A program made the position numbers and the translations under genes. Below, in pieces: positions 24,782 through 32,978 of a stretch of DNA of 49,240 nucleotides (position 1 is the stretch's first letter; every line of letters begins with the position of its first letter). This DNA comes from Candidatus Tiamatella sp. (GTDB lineage: Archaea > Thermoproteota > Thermoprotei_A > Sulfolobales > Acidilobaceae): assembly GCA_015522645.1 (NCBI GenBank), contig WALV01000036.1, positions 1-49,240 of the forward strand. The letters run 5' to 3'. The notes below the pieces were generated by a model. That model searched no databases and was not told where the DNA came from. It saw nothing but the letters and a program-made list of their open reading frames with translations.

Positions 24782-26014
24782 TTGGATCTGATTTGTCCAG
24801 ATGGAGGTAAACCTGTTAATGGATTAATTTGCGAAGACGGAGCCAGCATTGGCGTTCCGAGAGATCTTTCCCACATTAAAGGATTCATGGAAAGGATATC
24901 TATGTCAGAAGGGTCAACGCCTATATTTGGTTCGATAGAATTTGAAGGACTCTACTTCAAGGATGAAACAAGGAATCCAACGGGTAGCTTCAGGGATAGG
25001 TCGGCCGTGACTAGTATAGCATTCCTAGCCTATTCAAGGGCTAATAGTATAATAGTGTCGGGAGACGGAAACACTTGTGCATCGTACGCTGCATACGCAG
25101 CTAGAACGGGGATATCGTGCACTTCAGTTATGCCGGAAGATAGTGATATCGTCAAAGTAGAGCAGGTAAGGGTATACGGGTGCAAGGCTCTCTTAAAAGG
25201 TGGAACTATGGACGAAACCCACTATATCGCAGAAAAAATGGGTTTAAAATATAATATGATACATATTAGAGTGGACAACGACCCGTATTCCCTATTGGGG
25301 CTTGTTAGGTTAGGCCTCGAGATTTCAGAGCACGTTAAAGAGAACTCGTTTGACGCAGTAATCGTTCCAGTCGGCTCCGGTGCTACATTAGCCTCCATCT
25401 ATACTGCCTTCAGGATGGAAAGTATTAAGAATGTGAGAATAATAGGTGTTCAGGCCGGCGAGGGCTCTTATGCCTCGCTATTCTCAGGGGATAAACCTAT
25501 GGAGTCTGGTGTTCATTACAGTATAAGATACATGAGTCCGCCTTTGCTATCAGCTGCTTATAACGCCACCCTATTGACCGACGGGTGGGGGACGTACGTT
25601 CCATTACCCCAGGTCTACGAGGAGTCTATAATGCTATCCGAGAAGGAGGGTGTTTTCGCGGAACCAGCAGCTGTAGCTGGCTATATTGTAGGAAGGAATC
25701 TTGTCAGTGAGAGAAAGTGGAGGGTTTTAATACTGATAACTAGCACTGGGTTAAAGACGGTTTCCCCTCGAACTCGATCATTGATAGGTGAAACTAAGAT
25801 AGGAATACTTCAGATTCTTAGAAAACATAAGCGTCTTCACGGGTATATGATTTGGAAGCTTTTAGGCGGTCGTATTTCGCCTCAAGCTGTCTATTCGAGC
25901 TTGAAATGGTTAGAGGAGAAAGGCTTAGTCTCTTCCTCGGTTATTGGTCGTAGAAAAGTGTATGAAATATCTGTTGAAGGAGTGAAGGCTCTTGAAATAC
26001 TGAGGCATGCATAA
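24782..26014 (+). CDS. PLP fold-type II (threonine-synthase-like) protein lacking the Schiff-base Lys, fused to a winged helix
   Basis: The 410-residue protein has two parts. Residues about 1-335 match threonine synthase-type fold II: FKDETRNPTGSFRDR, the substrate loop SGDGNTCASYAAYAA, the phosphate loop PVGSGATLAS and the ring-contact STGLK. The lysine that holds PLP in NPTGSFKDR is Arg here (codon AGG). Residues about 340-410 form a winged helix (IGILQILRKHKRLHGYMIW, SPQAVYSSLKWLEEKGLV) like PadR or MarR proteins. I infer a ligand-sensing DNA-binding regulator, an analogue of MocR/PdxR built on another PLP fold, or an altered enzyme. The TTG start follows GAGGG. An ECF transporter operon follows. 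Confidence 0.8.
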   Translation: MDLICPDGGKPVNGLICEDGASIGVPRDLSHIKGFMERISMSEGSTPIFGSIEFEGLYFKDETRNPTGSFRDRSAVTSIAFLAYSRANSIIVSGDGNTCASYAAYAARTGISCTSVMPEDSDIVKVEQVRVYGCKALLKGGTMDETHYIAEKMGLKYNMIHIRVDNDPYSLLGLVRLGLEISEHVKENSFDAVIVPVGSGATLASIYTAFRMESIKNVRIIGVQAGEGSYASLFSGDKPMESGVHYSIRYMSPPLLSAAYNATLLTDGWGTYVPLPQVYEESIMLSEKEGVFAEPAAVAGYIVGRNLVSERKWRVLILITSTGLKTVSPRTRSLIGETKIGILQILRKHKRLHGYMIWKLLGGRISPQAVYSSLKWLEEKGLVSSSVIGRRKVYEISVEGVKALEILRHA

Positions 26015-26030
26015 TATTTCTTTATCCGAT

Positions 26031-26052
26031 ATTAAACATTAAACTTTAATAA
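26031..26052 (+). promoter_or_regulatory. Promoter of the ECF operon with a repeat over the TATA box
   Basis: Two tandem ATTAAAC units (26031-26037, 26038-26044) run into TTTAATAA (26045-26052). The second unit also forms the palindrome ATTAAA-C-TTTAAT (26038-26050). TTTAATAA is about 31 nt before GTG 26079, so the S-component mRNA would be nearly leaderless. A protein bound to this palindrome would cover BRE and TATA and repress. The wHTH protein encoded immediately upstream is the obvious candidate, by inference. Confidence 0.5.
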
Positions 26053-26078
26053 CATACTGGTTCCTCATTCTTAAAACG

Positions 26079-26810
26079 GTGAAGGAATTGTCATCTAGAG
26101 GGCTAGAAGTCAAGATAATTGTTTACAGTGCAATCTTAACAGCCTTAGTGTTCGGGGCAACAATGGTAGCCATGGAAATCCCTGCAACAGGAGGCTATTT
26201 CAACCTAGGAGAAACAATGGTTTACACTTCTGCAATTATAGGAGGCCCTCTAGTAGGTGCAATTGCAGGAGGCATAGGAAGCTCTCTCGCAGATATCTAC
26301 AGTGGATACGGGAACTATGCACCAGGAACATTACTCATAAAAGGTATCGAAGGATTCATAGTGGGCTATTTATTCCTGTACTTGACTCGTAAAGGGTCCA
26401 AGTGGATAGGCACCTATCTTCTACCTATTATTGGGATAGTGGATGCTGGACTCTACTGGCTTGGAACACAATATTTAGTAGGTGAAGCTACATTCTATGT
26501 TTTCAGTAAAGCAGTAACATTCCATGTAGGGGTATGGTTTTGGGCTCTAGTATCACTACTTCTAGCAATACCGGCTATATACTTCTACGCCAAAAGCGAT
26601 ATAGAGGGACTCACGATAACTTACAGCATTATACCAGGAGGCTTAGAAATGATACTGGGATACTATCTATATGAGATAATAGTAATAGGGCTAACGCCGC
26701 AACAAGCGGGAACAGAAGTACCATTTAATTTTGGACAGATGATCATAGGCTTATTCGTAGCGCTCTACCTGGCAAAAGCGCTGAGAGAAGCAGGAGTAAG
26801 GGTGTTGTAG
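26079..26810 (+). CDS. ECF transporter S component (substrate-binding membrane protein)
   Basis: The 243-residue protein has six to seven hydrophobic segments. GGYFNLGETMVYTSAIIGG, then GGIGSSLADIYSGYGNYAP, and LIKGIEGFIVGYL are close to the PF07155/QueT/riboflavin-like S-component pattern. The C-terminal part is longer than in the minimal S unit, with an extra pair of helices. It confers vitamin or precursor specificity; the ligand cannot be read from sequence. GTG start at 26079, probably leaderless. The ATPase gene follows after 5 nt. Confidence 0.82.
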   Translation: MKELSSRGLEVKIIVYSAILTALVFGATMVAMEIPATGGYFNLGETMVYTSAIIGGPLVGAIAGGIGSSLADIYSGYGNYAPGTLLIKGIEGFIVGYLFLYLTRKGSKWIGTYLLPIIGIVDAGLYWLGTQYLVGEATFYVFSKAVTFHVGVWFWALVSLLLAIPAIYFYAKSDIEGLTITYSIIPGGLEMILGYYLYEIIVIGLTPQQAGTEVPFNFGQMIIGLFVALYLAKALREAGVRVL

Positions 26811-26815
26811 GTATA

Positions 26816-28093
26816 GTGATAGTAAAAGCAGAAGGCTTAACTCTCAGGTATGATAATGTAAGGGTTTTTTCTAATATTTCATTTACAGTTAGAGGGGGGG
26901 AAGCCCTCATTCTGACCGGTAGAAATGGAAGCGGTAAAACCAGTTTACTAAAAATTATATCAGGTATTATACCTTGGATAAAGCAGGGGAAGGTGACAGG
27001 GGAAATCCGTATTGATGGTCTGAACCCTCTTGAGAACCCTGATCCCCTCGCATACAAGGTGAGAATGCTTCCACCCGATCCTCAGCAATTCCTCCTCGCG
27101 CCAACACCATACGATGATATAGGATTCTCATTGAGCATACTTGGAATGAGCAGTGTAAAAGAGAGAATTGGAGACATTGCTTCAAGACTAGCTTTCACAG
27201 ACATTTTGTTTAGCCCGGTGCTAGAATTAAGCAGTGGGCAACAACAGAAAACAGCTATTGCAAGTACAATAGCTCCAGGTGTAAAATGCCTCCTCCTGGA
27301 TGAACCCATTTCTCATCTAGACTGGATTGAGAAAGATAACCTATTAAAACTGATACGAGAGTTTAAAAATAATGGTTTTTGCTTTATTATAGCTACGCAT
27401 TACCCTGAATATTTCTATAATATAAGCGATGCTATCCTAACACTAGGAGAGCACTCCTCCGAATACTGTGATAATAAAGATTATAAGGTTAAAACAGAAA
27501 ATGATCAACGAGTCGTTTTGAAAGCTGCAGATATATCATATGTTTATCCTAACGGGAATACTGTTCTGAGAAAGATAAATCTAAGTTTACTGAAGGGGGA
27601 AATACTCGTAGTATACGGTAGAAATGGTTCCGGTAAATCAACCTTGCTCTACACTCTCGCTGGAGTATTAAAGCCTTCTACGGGTTGCATTAGTTTCGAG
27701 TCTAAGCCTGCTATTCTACCTCCAGATCCAGTTAAGGTGTTCACAATGCCTACCCTTAGAAAAGAGCTTTCGAGCTATAATCCTGATCCAAGTTTTATAC
27801 GGGCGTTTGATGTAGATGGTTTAATGAATAGGCCATTAAACTACCTTAGTACGGGGGAATTAAAGAAATCCGCTTTAACTGTTCTCTTTGCAACCGGCTC
27901 ACGTATACTGTTAATGGATGAACCAGAGGCAGGTTTAGACCCTATATCTAGGTGTCGGTTAGCAAAGCTGATTACGAGACTATCCAGTTTGGGAGCTTCC
28001 GTCATAGTGGCCACTCACGATAAAGATTTCGGCCATATGATTGCGACGAGGGAGCTTGTATTAGAAGAAGGTGAGTTAAGGAGTGTTGCTTGA
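26816..28093 (+). CDS. ECF transporter double ATPase (EcfA-EcfA' fused)
   Basis: The 425-residue protein contains two ABC ATPase domains. The first has GRNGSGKTS (about 36-44), signature LSSGQQQK, Walker B LLLDEP and switch His in ATHYPEY. The second (from about 235) has GRNGSGKST, signature LSTGELKK, Walker B LLMDEP and ATHDKD. A fused pair energises uptake through EcfT. Both halves keep all catalytic residues. GTG start; its stop lies inside the first codons of ecfT (11-nt overlap), indicating coupling. Confidence 0.92.
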   Translation: MIVKAEGLTLRYDNVRVFSNISFTVRGGEALILTGRNGSGKTSLLKIISGIIPWIKQGKVTGEIRIDGLNPLENPDPLAYKVRMLPPDPQQFLLAPTPYDDIGFSLSILGMSSVKERIGDIASRLAFTDILFSPVLELSSGQQQKTAIASTIAPGVKCLLLDEPISHLDWIEKDNLLKLIREFKNNGFCFIIATHYPEYFYNISDAILTLGEHSSEYCDNKDYKVKTENDQRVVLKAADISYVYPNGNTVLRKINLSLLKGEILVVYGRNGSGKSTLLYTLAGVLKPSTGCISFESKPAILPPDPVKVFTMPTLRKELSSYNPDPSFIRAFDVDGLMNRPLNYLSTGELKKSALTVLFATGSRILLMDEPEAGLDPISRCRLAKLITRLSSLGASVIVATHDKDFGHMIATRELVLEEGELRSVA

Positions 28094-28805
28094 AGAATTG
28101 TTTCTATTATTTTCATTTGTTACTACGTATAGAGATGCTCGTGGGATAGCTTGGAGGATAGACTATAGAGTTAAAATATTCATGGTAGTATCTGCATGGA
28201 TCTCAGTTTTATATTTCAAAACACTACTTACAATGGTACTATCAACAGTACCAGTCTTCATTTACATAAGCATGACTAATAGGAGGCTGGCGAAGTATGT
28301 TTTGTCACTCTCAAGCATTCCAGCGGTAATAGTATTCTTAGTCGTTGTAATAGTCTCCCCTTATCCTTTTGCTTCGATCACAGGTATCATACAAGGTTTC
28401 AGAATAGGGTACAAAGTCTATGTGATGTCAGCCTCGTCAATGGCCTTCATGACTACAACTAACCCGGTTACGGTCTCAGGTATGTTTAGAAGGTTTCCAC
28501 GCGTCCATGATTACAACATCATTCTAGCTCGACTAGTACCATTAACTTTGAAGGATCTCAGTCAAGTTATTGGGATACAGAGAAGCTTAGGAAGACCAAT
28601 GCATAGGGTCTTATTCCCTGTAACGGTGAGTACGCTGAGACGTGGAGATGAATTAGCTGAATCACTTTACATGAGAGGGTATGGATTGATGTCTGGGAGA
28701 AGCATTATAAGAGAACCAATAGGGATGAATATTGAATCCTTGTTTCAACTATTAATTTCGATGATTTGCCCCGTTATCTCTTATGGAATACTGCATTGGG
28801 TGTAA
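28083..28805 (+). CDS. ecfT: ECF transporter transmembrane component EcfT
   Basis: The 240-residue membrane protein has about five to six helices and the cytoplasmic coupling-helix text of the CbiQ/EcfT family, including TLRRGDELAESLYMRGYG, with the conserved Ala-x-x-ARG-like MRG motif. It links the ATPases to the S component. The GTG start overlaps the end of the ATPase gene. With its two upstream genes it makes a complete group-I-like ECF transporter in one operon. Confidence 0.88.
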   Translation: MLLEELFLLFSFVTTYRDARGIAWRIDYRVKIFMVVSAWISVLYFKTLLTMVLSTVPVFIYISMTNRRLAKYVLSLSSIPAVIVFLVVVIVSPYPFASITGIIQGFRIGYKVYVMSASSMAFMTTTNPVTVSGMFRRFPRVHDYNIILARLVPLTLKDLSQVIGIQRSLGRPMHRVLFPVTVSTLRRGDELAESLYMRGYGLMSGRSIIREPIGMNIESLFQLLISMICPVISYGILHWV

Positions 28806-28808
28806 AGA

Positions 28809-29228
28809 ATGCCTAGGATAAAGTATAAGAAAGCACCCGATGTATGCTGTTTAGCTGGCAGAATAATAAGCCAGGGATACTTTTCCCACGTTAAAAAGGA
28901 TAGGATTTGGTGTCTCTCAAGCTGGGGGGCAAAGACTAAGGCTATTGCAAGGATTCATGGACTATCAAGTGCTTGGATCGCCATAGGCCTGGAGCCCGGT
29001 TATATCATAGAGGTCATCGGAGAGAAATTCTACAGTCTATCCTTTGAGGAGCAGGTTAAAACGGTTATACATGAATTACTCCACATCCCTTACACATTCT
29101 CTGGAGGACTTAGGCCTCATGGAAGACTAGTTAATAGTAGAAGAGTCAACACTATTTACAGAAAGCTAAGTCTAGACAAGTTAAAAGACTGTTATTGTAT
29201 AAGTAGTATAAAACAAGGTGGATTATAA
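28809..29228 (+). CDS. Small HELLH metallopeptidase-like protein (COG4900-like)
   Basis: The 139-residue protein has a gluzincin/minigluzincin-like zinc site TVIHELLHIPY (HExxH) and a downstream His in LRPHGR that may be the third ligand. An N-terminal CC pair and a C-terminal CYC are also present. The layout fits the archaeal 'predicted metallopeptidase' COG4900 group, whose substrate is not known. It follows ecfT by 3 nt and its stop overlaps the next start (TAATG), so it belongs to the ECF transcript. Confidence 0.75.
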   Translation: MPRIKYKKAPDVCCLAGRIISQGYFSHVKKDRIWCLSSWGAKTKAIARIHGLSSAWIAIGLEPGYIIEVIGEKFYSLSFEEQVKTVIHELLHIPYTFSGGLRPHGRLVNSRRVNTIYRKLSLDKLKDCYCISSIKQGGL

Positions 29229-29860
29229 TGACCCAGCTGCCAACGAAGTTTCTAGAGGACACCTTGGAGACTAGAAAACGTTTAGTTGAACTATTACTAG
29301 AGAAAGGAATGGTTCCAGAGGTTGACTGTGAACTCGTTAAAACTAGTTATCTACTTTCACCAATAGTGGCCACTTATGGTCCTGCTGGAATAAATGCAGC
29401 TCCCTTCATGGTCTCATACCTTGTGAAGGATCAGTGTTTTGAGGAAGCCTTGAATGAACTTAGAACAATAGAAGAAAACTATTGGGGGAAAGGAATGCTA
29501 GCCCTCTTAAAGGGCCTGAGATTCATCTTAGATTACGTTTACAATGAGAAATGCAGTGACCCGGGAAGAATGGTTTCACATGCAATGTCTAAAAGACATA
29601 CGTGGATAAACATAATGTCAAACAAGCAGGCAACTCTAGCCATTCTGATTCCACCAGACAAAGGTGCTTATGAGGTCAGGACGACAGTAGAGATCTATGA
29701 ATCCGGTCCCATATTTGAATACGTGAATCTTTTACATGATTTAATGCATGCTATTCCAGAAGGTAAAAGATCCCATACATGGTATCCTGCAATGGTGTTC
29801 ACAGTACAGGAAATATATGATAACAGTTACCAGAAGCTAGGAGAAAAGATTTATCCTTGA
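29228..29860 (+). CDS. Hypothetical protein at the end of the ECF operon
   Basis: The 210-residue soluble protein is not recognised. It has a helical N-terminus, CFEEALNELRTIEENYWGKGMLALLKGLRF in the middle, and YVNLLHDLMHAIPEGKRSHTWYPA near the end. The HDLMH text looks metal-binding but lacks the Glu of HExxH. The ATG overlaps the stop of the metallopeptidase gene (TAATG), so production of the two is coupled and they may interact. It is not obviously a membrane protein. Confidence 0.65.
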   Translation: MTQLPTKFLEDTLETRKRLVELLLEKGMVPEVDCELVKTSYLLSPIVATYGPAGINAAPFMVSYLVKDQCFEEALNELRTIEENYWGKGMLALLKGLRFILDYVYNEKCSDPGRMVSHAMSKRHTWINIMSNKQATLAILIPPDKGAYEVRTTVEIYESGPIFEYVNLLHDLMHAIPEGKRSHTWYPAMVFTVQEIYDNSYQKLGEKIYP

Positions 29861-30174
29861 CTCTTTTTTGCCTTGAAGAATCTAGATCCTACTTTTAACC
29901 ATTGAAAGATCCTCCTTATTACACTAGCAGCAGAGCTAAAGTCAATATCTAAACTAGTTAGAAGTGCAACTACAAGTGCAGTTATTGCCAGTAAGTAAAT
30001 AACATAATTATGATGGCCAGACACGTTGGAAGCCATAGTTATTATCGGCTGTGAACTCTGATTGATTGATGGTATGCTCGAATAGTTAGATGGAGGATCC
30101 GTTGGCAGCGTGTTTACAGTGTTCACTTGTCTAACACGGCTTGCAATAGTCAAAGTCCAAGTTGTTATGTTCAC
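29851..30174 (-). CDS. Single-pass membrane protein with glycosylatable ectodomain
   Basis: The frame encodes about 107 residues. A Ser/Asn/Thr/Pro-rich N-terminal part carries several N-x-S/T sequons (NIT, NYS, NQS, NVS). One membrane helix (about 60-75) and a short basic C-terminus follow, giving an N-out, C-in topology. GTG 30174 is chosen because AAAGGGTG lies 9-14 nt before it; an upstream GTG at 30186 overlaps that site. Its last 10 nt overlap the convergent 29228-29860 gene. The family is not recognised. Confidence 0.5.
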   Translation of the reverse strand: MNITTWTLTIASRVRQVNTVNTLPTDPPSNYSSIPSINQSSQPIITMASNVSGHHNYVIYLLAITALVVALLTSLDIDFSSAASVIRRIFQWLKVGSRFFKAKKSQG

Positions 30175-30341
30175 GTGGAGAATCACCCTTTGAGGAATAG
30201 TGGCTTTTATCGGGGGGGTTGAACGATTCTGTTTTTACCTACCCATCGACAGGAATTCAAAATAGGGGGATGAGGAATACTCCTATGGACCGTATCTAAA
30301 AATGAGGTCTCCGGCAGAATCCGACCCCGACTCGGTGAAGT

Positions 30342-31202
30342 ATGATGTTGTATCTAGTTGGACTAGGTTTATGGTTGAAGCAAGTAACTCTGGAGGCTCT
30401 TGAAGCCCTAAAAGAATCAGATATCATATACCTTGATTCATACACGAATCTTTCCACAGATATAAACGTAGCGACACTGTCCCGAACAATAGGTAAACCG
30501 GTAGTAAAGGTTTCTAGAAACATGCTAGAGTTTCCTGGAGTGAAGAAAATAGTAACTGAAGCTCGGTTAAAAAACATAAGCATTGCAGTTATTGGGGACC
30601 CGCTTGCGGCAACTACTCATTCAATAATACTGGAAGAAGCAGCTGTGAGGAACGTGCCATACAAGATTATTCATGGCATATCTGGGGTTTATATATCAAT
30701 TCTAGATAGCCTTTTGCAGGCATACAAGTTCGGTAGAATCGTAACGCTAGTATACCCATTAAACGGGACATATCCATATAGTACCCTCTCATACTTATAT
30801 ACTAACATGTGCCTTGGATTACATACCTTGCTTCTACTGGATCTCAAACTCGATGAAGGCAAACTGATGAAAGCTCACGAAGCTGCATCGATTTTAATGG
30901 AAATGGAGGAAAGAAAGTGGGGGCAATGCATTCTAAATAATGCATTAGCTATAGTATTGGAAGCATCAGGGACTCCGAGGCAGAAAATAACAATAGGATC
31001 GTTAGAGGAAGTAGCTACAAATGAATTCCATGCAATTCCTCAGTCAATAATACTTCCTGGAAAACTCCATTTCGAAGAAGAAGAATTACTGAGGAGAATC
31101 TACAATACTGGGGAAGGAATTTTAAGAATACATCAGGAAACCCTAAAATCAAAGCTGAATGCTATATGTAAAAGAGCAGGTATCTCACAGGGAGATGATT
31201 AA
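30342..31202 (+). CDS. dph5: Diphthine synthase
   Basis: The 286-residue SAM-dependent methyltransferase has the tetrapyrrole-methylase-like fold: MLYLVGLGLW at the start, GDPLAATTHSIILEEA (about 85-100), HGISGVYISIL and PLNGTYPYSTLSYLYTN. It builds diphthine on elongation factor 2. The ATG pair at 30342/30345 follows GGTGAAG. trpS starts 1 nt after the stop, and its ribosome site is inside dph5, so the two are coupled. Length is typical for archaeal Dph5. Confidence 0.95.
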   Translation: MMLYLVGLGLWLKQVTLEALEALKESDIIYLDSYTNLSTDINVATLSRTIGKPVVKVSRNMLEFPGVKKIVTEARLKNISIAVIGDPLAATTHSIILEEAAVRNVPYKIIHGISGVYISILDSLLQAYKFGRIVTLVYPLNGTYPYSTLSYLYTNMCLGLHTLLLLDLKLDEGKLMKAHEAASILMEMEERKWGQCILNNALAIVLEASGTPRQKITIGSLEEVATNEFHAIPQSIILPGKLHFEEEELLRRIYNTGEGILRIHQETLKSKLNAICKRAGISQGDD

Positions 31203-31203
31203 A

Positions 31204-32325
31204 TTGAGTAGTGAAGTAAAACTAGATCCATGGGGACATATAAGCGTAAAGGATTATGGCTGGCTCATGAGAACATTCGGTATAAAACCATTCAATGAAG
31301 TACTTGATAAACTCAGAGAAATAGCCGAGCCGAACAGGTACATGAGAAGGGGGATAGTCTTCGGCCATAGAGATTTTGGCAAAAAGGTAATTAACCCTCT
31401 CTCCAAAGGAGAACCAGTAGCACTCCTGACTGGCTTCATGCCTAGTGGCAGATTCCATTTCGGCCATAAGTTGACTGCAGACCAGATCATATACTACCAG
31501 AAGCTAGGTGTTAAGGTACATGTAGTAATTGCCGATGCAGAAGCTTACGCTGTTAGAAAAATGGATAGAGAGAAGACCATAGAGATAGGCCTCTATGAAT
31601 ATATTGCAAACTTAATTGCATTAGGCCTTGATCCTTCCAAGGCAGTGTTTTACTTCCAGTCAAACCAGAAACCTACATACTATAGGCTAATCCAAATGTT
31701 CTCAAGGAAAGTAAGTCTAGCTGAGATGGAAGCAATTTACGGCACAATGGAGCCATCAAAAGTAGTATCAGCTCTTACACAGGCCGCTGATATTCTCCAT
31801 GTACAACTGGATGATTACGGTGGCTACAAAAACGTTATAGTTCCAGTAGGTGCAGACCAGGACCCTCATTTAAGGCTTGCACGAGATATCTCAGATAGAT
31901 TCCATAATGAACTAAACCTTGAGAGGCCAGCATCTACTTATCACATGTTACAGAGAGGTCTTGACGGGAACAAGATGAGCAGCAGTAAGCCTGATTCCAC
32001 GATATTCCTCACGGACGATCTAGAGGTTGCGAGATCCAAGCTAATGAAGGCGCTTACTGGTGGCCGTGCAACTGTTGAGGAGCAGAAACAACTTGGAGCT
32101 GAACCCTGGAAGTGCACAGTGTATGATTTCTATATGTTCCAATTAATAGATGACGACAAGCGGCTACAGGAAATATACGATTCTTGTATCTCAGGTAAAC
32201 TCTTATGCGGTCATTGTAAGAGAAATGCATGGAGTATATTAGAGAAGTTCCTAGAAGATCACCAGAAAAAACTAGAGAAAGCCAAGGATATTGTTTTGAA
32301 ATATGTGGATCCACCTAAATTTTAG
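31204..32325 (+). CDS. trpS: Tryptophanyl-tRNA synthetase
   Basis: The product of about 373 residues is a class I synthetase of the archaeal/eukaryotic TrpRS branch. The HIGH-like site is PSGRFHFGH (about 80-88) and the KMSKS-like loop is GNKMSSSKP. GADQDPHLRLARDIS and RPASTYHM are typical. I prefer TTG 31204 because GGAGATGATT at 31191-31200 is a good ribosome site 3 nt before it; ATG 31195 lies inside the site. The last 4 nt overlap the convergent PHP gene. Confidence 0.95.
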   Translation: MSSEVKLDPWGHISVKDYGWLMRTFGIKPFNEVLDKLREIAEPNRYMRRGIVFGHRDFGKKVINPLSKGEPVALLTGFMPSGRFHFGHKLTADQIIYYQKLGVKVHVVIADAEAYAVRKMDREKTIEIGLYEYIANLIALGLDPSKAVFYFQSNQKPTYYRLIQMFSRKVSLAEMEAIYGTMEPSKVVSALTQAADILHVQLDDYGGYKNVIVPVGADQDPHLRLARDISDRFHNELNLERPASTYHMLQRGLDGNKMSSSKPDSTIFLTDDLEVARSKLMKALTGGRATVEEQKQLGAEPWKCTVYDFYMFQLIDDDKRLQEIYDSCISGKLLCGHCKRNAWSILEKFLEDHQKKLEKAKDIVLKYVDPPKF

Positions 32326-32978
32326 AGTTTTCTTTTGATTCCCCATGCAATATGAACTAGAATAGCCTTAAAACCCGGGAGTCCCTTTATAGGAGTAGTA
32401 TTCCCTTTTCTAACGGCTTCAAGGAACGATTCAATACTATTATCATTGGCATCTACAAGTGTTACCGCAGATCCTATTTCCTCCTTTACGTGTGCATCAC
32501 TTCCAGCGGTTCCAGGTTTACCCAGCTCCCTAGCTACTTTCCACGCCTTCCTATTCAAGTACGGTAGGTTAGTAGCGTTCCATACCTCGATAGCATCAAA
32601 TAACCGTGGGTCCTCACGTATGAGATCACCAACAGCTGGCTCGTAGGGACTATAAGGGTGAGCAGCTATCATTATACAGTTATTCCCTAAAACCTCCTCT
32701 CTTAGCTCCCATGGGTCTTTAGACACATTCTGTAGAGGTTTATCGCATAAAACAAGTATGTCTCCTCGGGTTGTCCTAACTTCATTACCGAAAACTATAA
32801 TAGGCTTATTTAAACCATGCAGCTTGACCGCTTTGTCAGCTAGTATAGAGCCTCTGAATGTATTGTGGTCTGTAACAGCTAAAAAATCAAGGCCCTTCTT
32901 ATACGCTTCTAACACTACAGTTTCCGGAGAATCCCTCCCATCACTACTAGTTGTATGGCAATGCATTTCCGCTATCAT
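32322..32978 (-). CDS. PHP-domain phosphoesterase
   Basis: ATG 32978 overlaps the AOR stop as ATGA and follows GGAG. A longer frame to 33101 would run 120 nt into AOR and add non-family sequence. The protein of about 218 residues has the PHP metal motifs: MHCHTTSSDG, AVTDHNTF, GNEVRT, IAAHPYSPYEP and GSDAH. It hydrolyses a phosphate ester, possibly of the nucleotide or histidinol-phosphate type; the substrate is unknown. It is translationally coupled to the AOR-family gene, suggesting the same pathway. Confidence 0.88.
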   Translation of the reverse strand: MIAEMHCHTTSSDGRDSPETVVLEAYKKGLDFLAVTDHNTFRGSILADKAVKLHGLNKPIIVFGNEVRTTRGDILVLCDKPLQNVSKDPWELREEVLGNNCIMIAAHPYSPYEPAVGDLIREDPRLFDAIEVWNATNLPYLNRKAWKVARELGKPGTAGSDAHVKEEIGSAVTLVDANDNSIESFLEAVRKGNTTPIKGLPGFKAILVHIAWGIKRKL

